DNA of 5,082 bases, taken from Candidatus Bathyarchaeota archaeon (GTDB lineage Archaea; Thermoproteota; Bathyarchaeia; TCS64). The stretch is taken from assembly GCA_013619005.1 (NCBI GenBank), contig JABXKY010000200.1, positions 1 to 5,082 of the forward strand, in the 5' to 3' direction. Numbering within the stretch: position 1 is the stretch's first letter; each line of letters starts with the position of its first letter. Positions 4,960 through 5,082 of the stretch are shown piece by piece. The position numbers were made by a program, and so were the translations under genes. Under the pieces are notes generated by a model. That model saw only the letters and a program-made list of their open reading frames with translations, made no database searches and was not told the origin of the DNA.

Positions 4960-5082
4960 ATGGGTGAAAGTGGTCTAGTTAATCTTATATCGGAAACCAT
5001 GTCCTGCCTTTTCATGGTCACTACTCCCATATTTGATCCTTCGATCGGCCACAAGATGCGTGTAGCCCTTTTCATCTCGGGT
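4960..5082 (+). CDS. 5' end of an unidentified plus-strand ORF (cut by right edge)
   Basis: The plus strand is open from about 4915 to the end. ATG 4960 gives 41 codons, ending GHKMRVALFISG at the edge; GTG 4942 and ATG 5056 are other possible starts. MRVALFISG looks like a first Rossmann-type beta strand and loop, as seen at the N-terminus of PurN-like formyltransferases or of ATP-pyrophosphatases of the diphthine-ammonia ligase kind, but nine residues cannot decide. The stretch before ATG 5056 shows no conserved motif and has low GC at third positions compared with the other genes. CATATTTG at 5028-5035 is correctly placed for a leaderless start at 5056, so the true gene may contribute only 27 bases here. 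A competing antisense ORF (minus, 5075-4866) overlaps it and is considered less likely. Confidence 0.38.
   Translation, partial: MGESGLVNLISETMSCLFMVTTPIFDPSIGHKMRVALFISG

Noticed and set aside
4866..5075. Minus-strand ORF of 69 codons beginning MKRATRILWPIEG
   Set aside because: It has no recognisable motif, overlaps the start of the better supported zinc-ribbon gene in another frame, and lies antisense to the right-edge ORF. It remains a weak possibility.
1..5082. Defence system, CRISPR array, prophage or insertion sequence
   Set aside because: No regularly spaced repeats, transposase or integrase motifs, terminal inverted repeats or att-like duplications were found; nearly all sequence is accounted for by metabolic and regulatory genes.

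Overview
The window reads as archaeal chromosome. The clues are promoters that look like BRE/TATA elements instead of -35/-10 boxes, two long genes that begin at TTG with no Shine-Dalgarno motif, short T-tracts as the only terminator-like signals, heavy AGG/AGA and ATA codon use, and a small zinc-ribbon plus winged-helix gene pair of archaeal style. An Asgard or Bathyarchaeia-type lineage would fit, but nothing here fixes the phylum. No mobile element, CRISPR array, rRNA or tRNA was seen.

Layout, left to right. (1) 1-194, minus strand: the N-terminal 64 codons of a family-2 glycosyltransferase running off the left edge. (2) 195-330: a divergent intergenic region with an AT-rich promoter and two inverted repeats. 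(3) 331-2154, plus: a complete glmS, with the true start at ATG 331 because the next residue is the catalytic cysteine. (4) 2199-3401, plus: a SufS-type cysteine desulfurase with a TTG start. (5) 3444-4394, plus: a cysteine synthase-family (CysK/CysM) PLP enzyme, also with a TTG start. (6) 4407-4727 and 4733-4894, minus: a translationally coupled pair, in transcription order a 53-residue zinc-ribbon protein and then a 106-residue winged-helix regulator; the pair converges on the cysteine synthase gene with only 12 bp between stop codons. (7) 4895-5082: a divergent promoter region and the start of a plus-strand ORF cut by the right edge.

Functionally, GlmS makes glucosamine-6-phosphate, the entry to UDP-GlcNAc, and the divergent glycosyltransferase could use such sugars for surface glycans. 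The middle pair covers cysteine supply (sulfhydrylase) and cysteine-sulfur mobilisation (desulfurase) for Fe-S clusters or thiolation. The minus-strand pair looks regulatory, with unknown targets. Most of the window is ordinary housekeeping metabolism. The parts worth a second look are the uncharacterised zinc-ribbon/winged-helix pair, the TTG starts without a ribosome binding site, and the palindromic glmS promoter.
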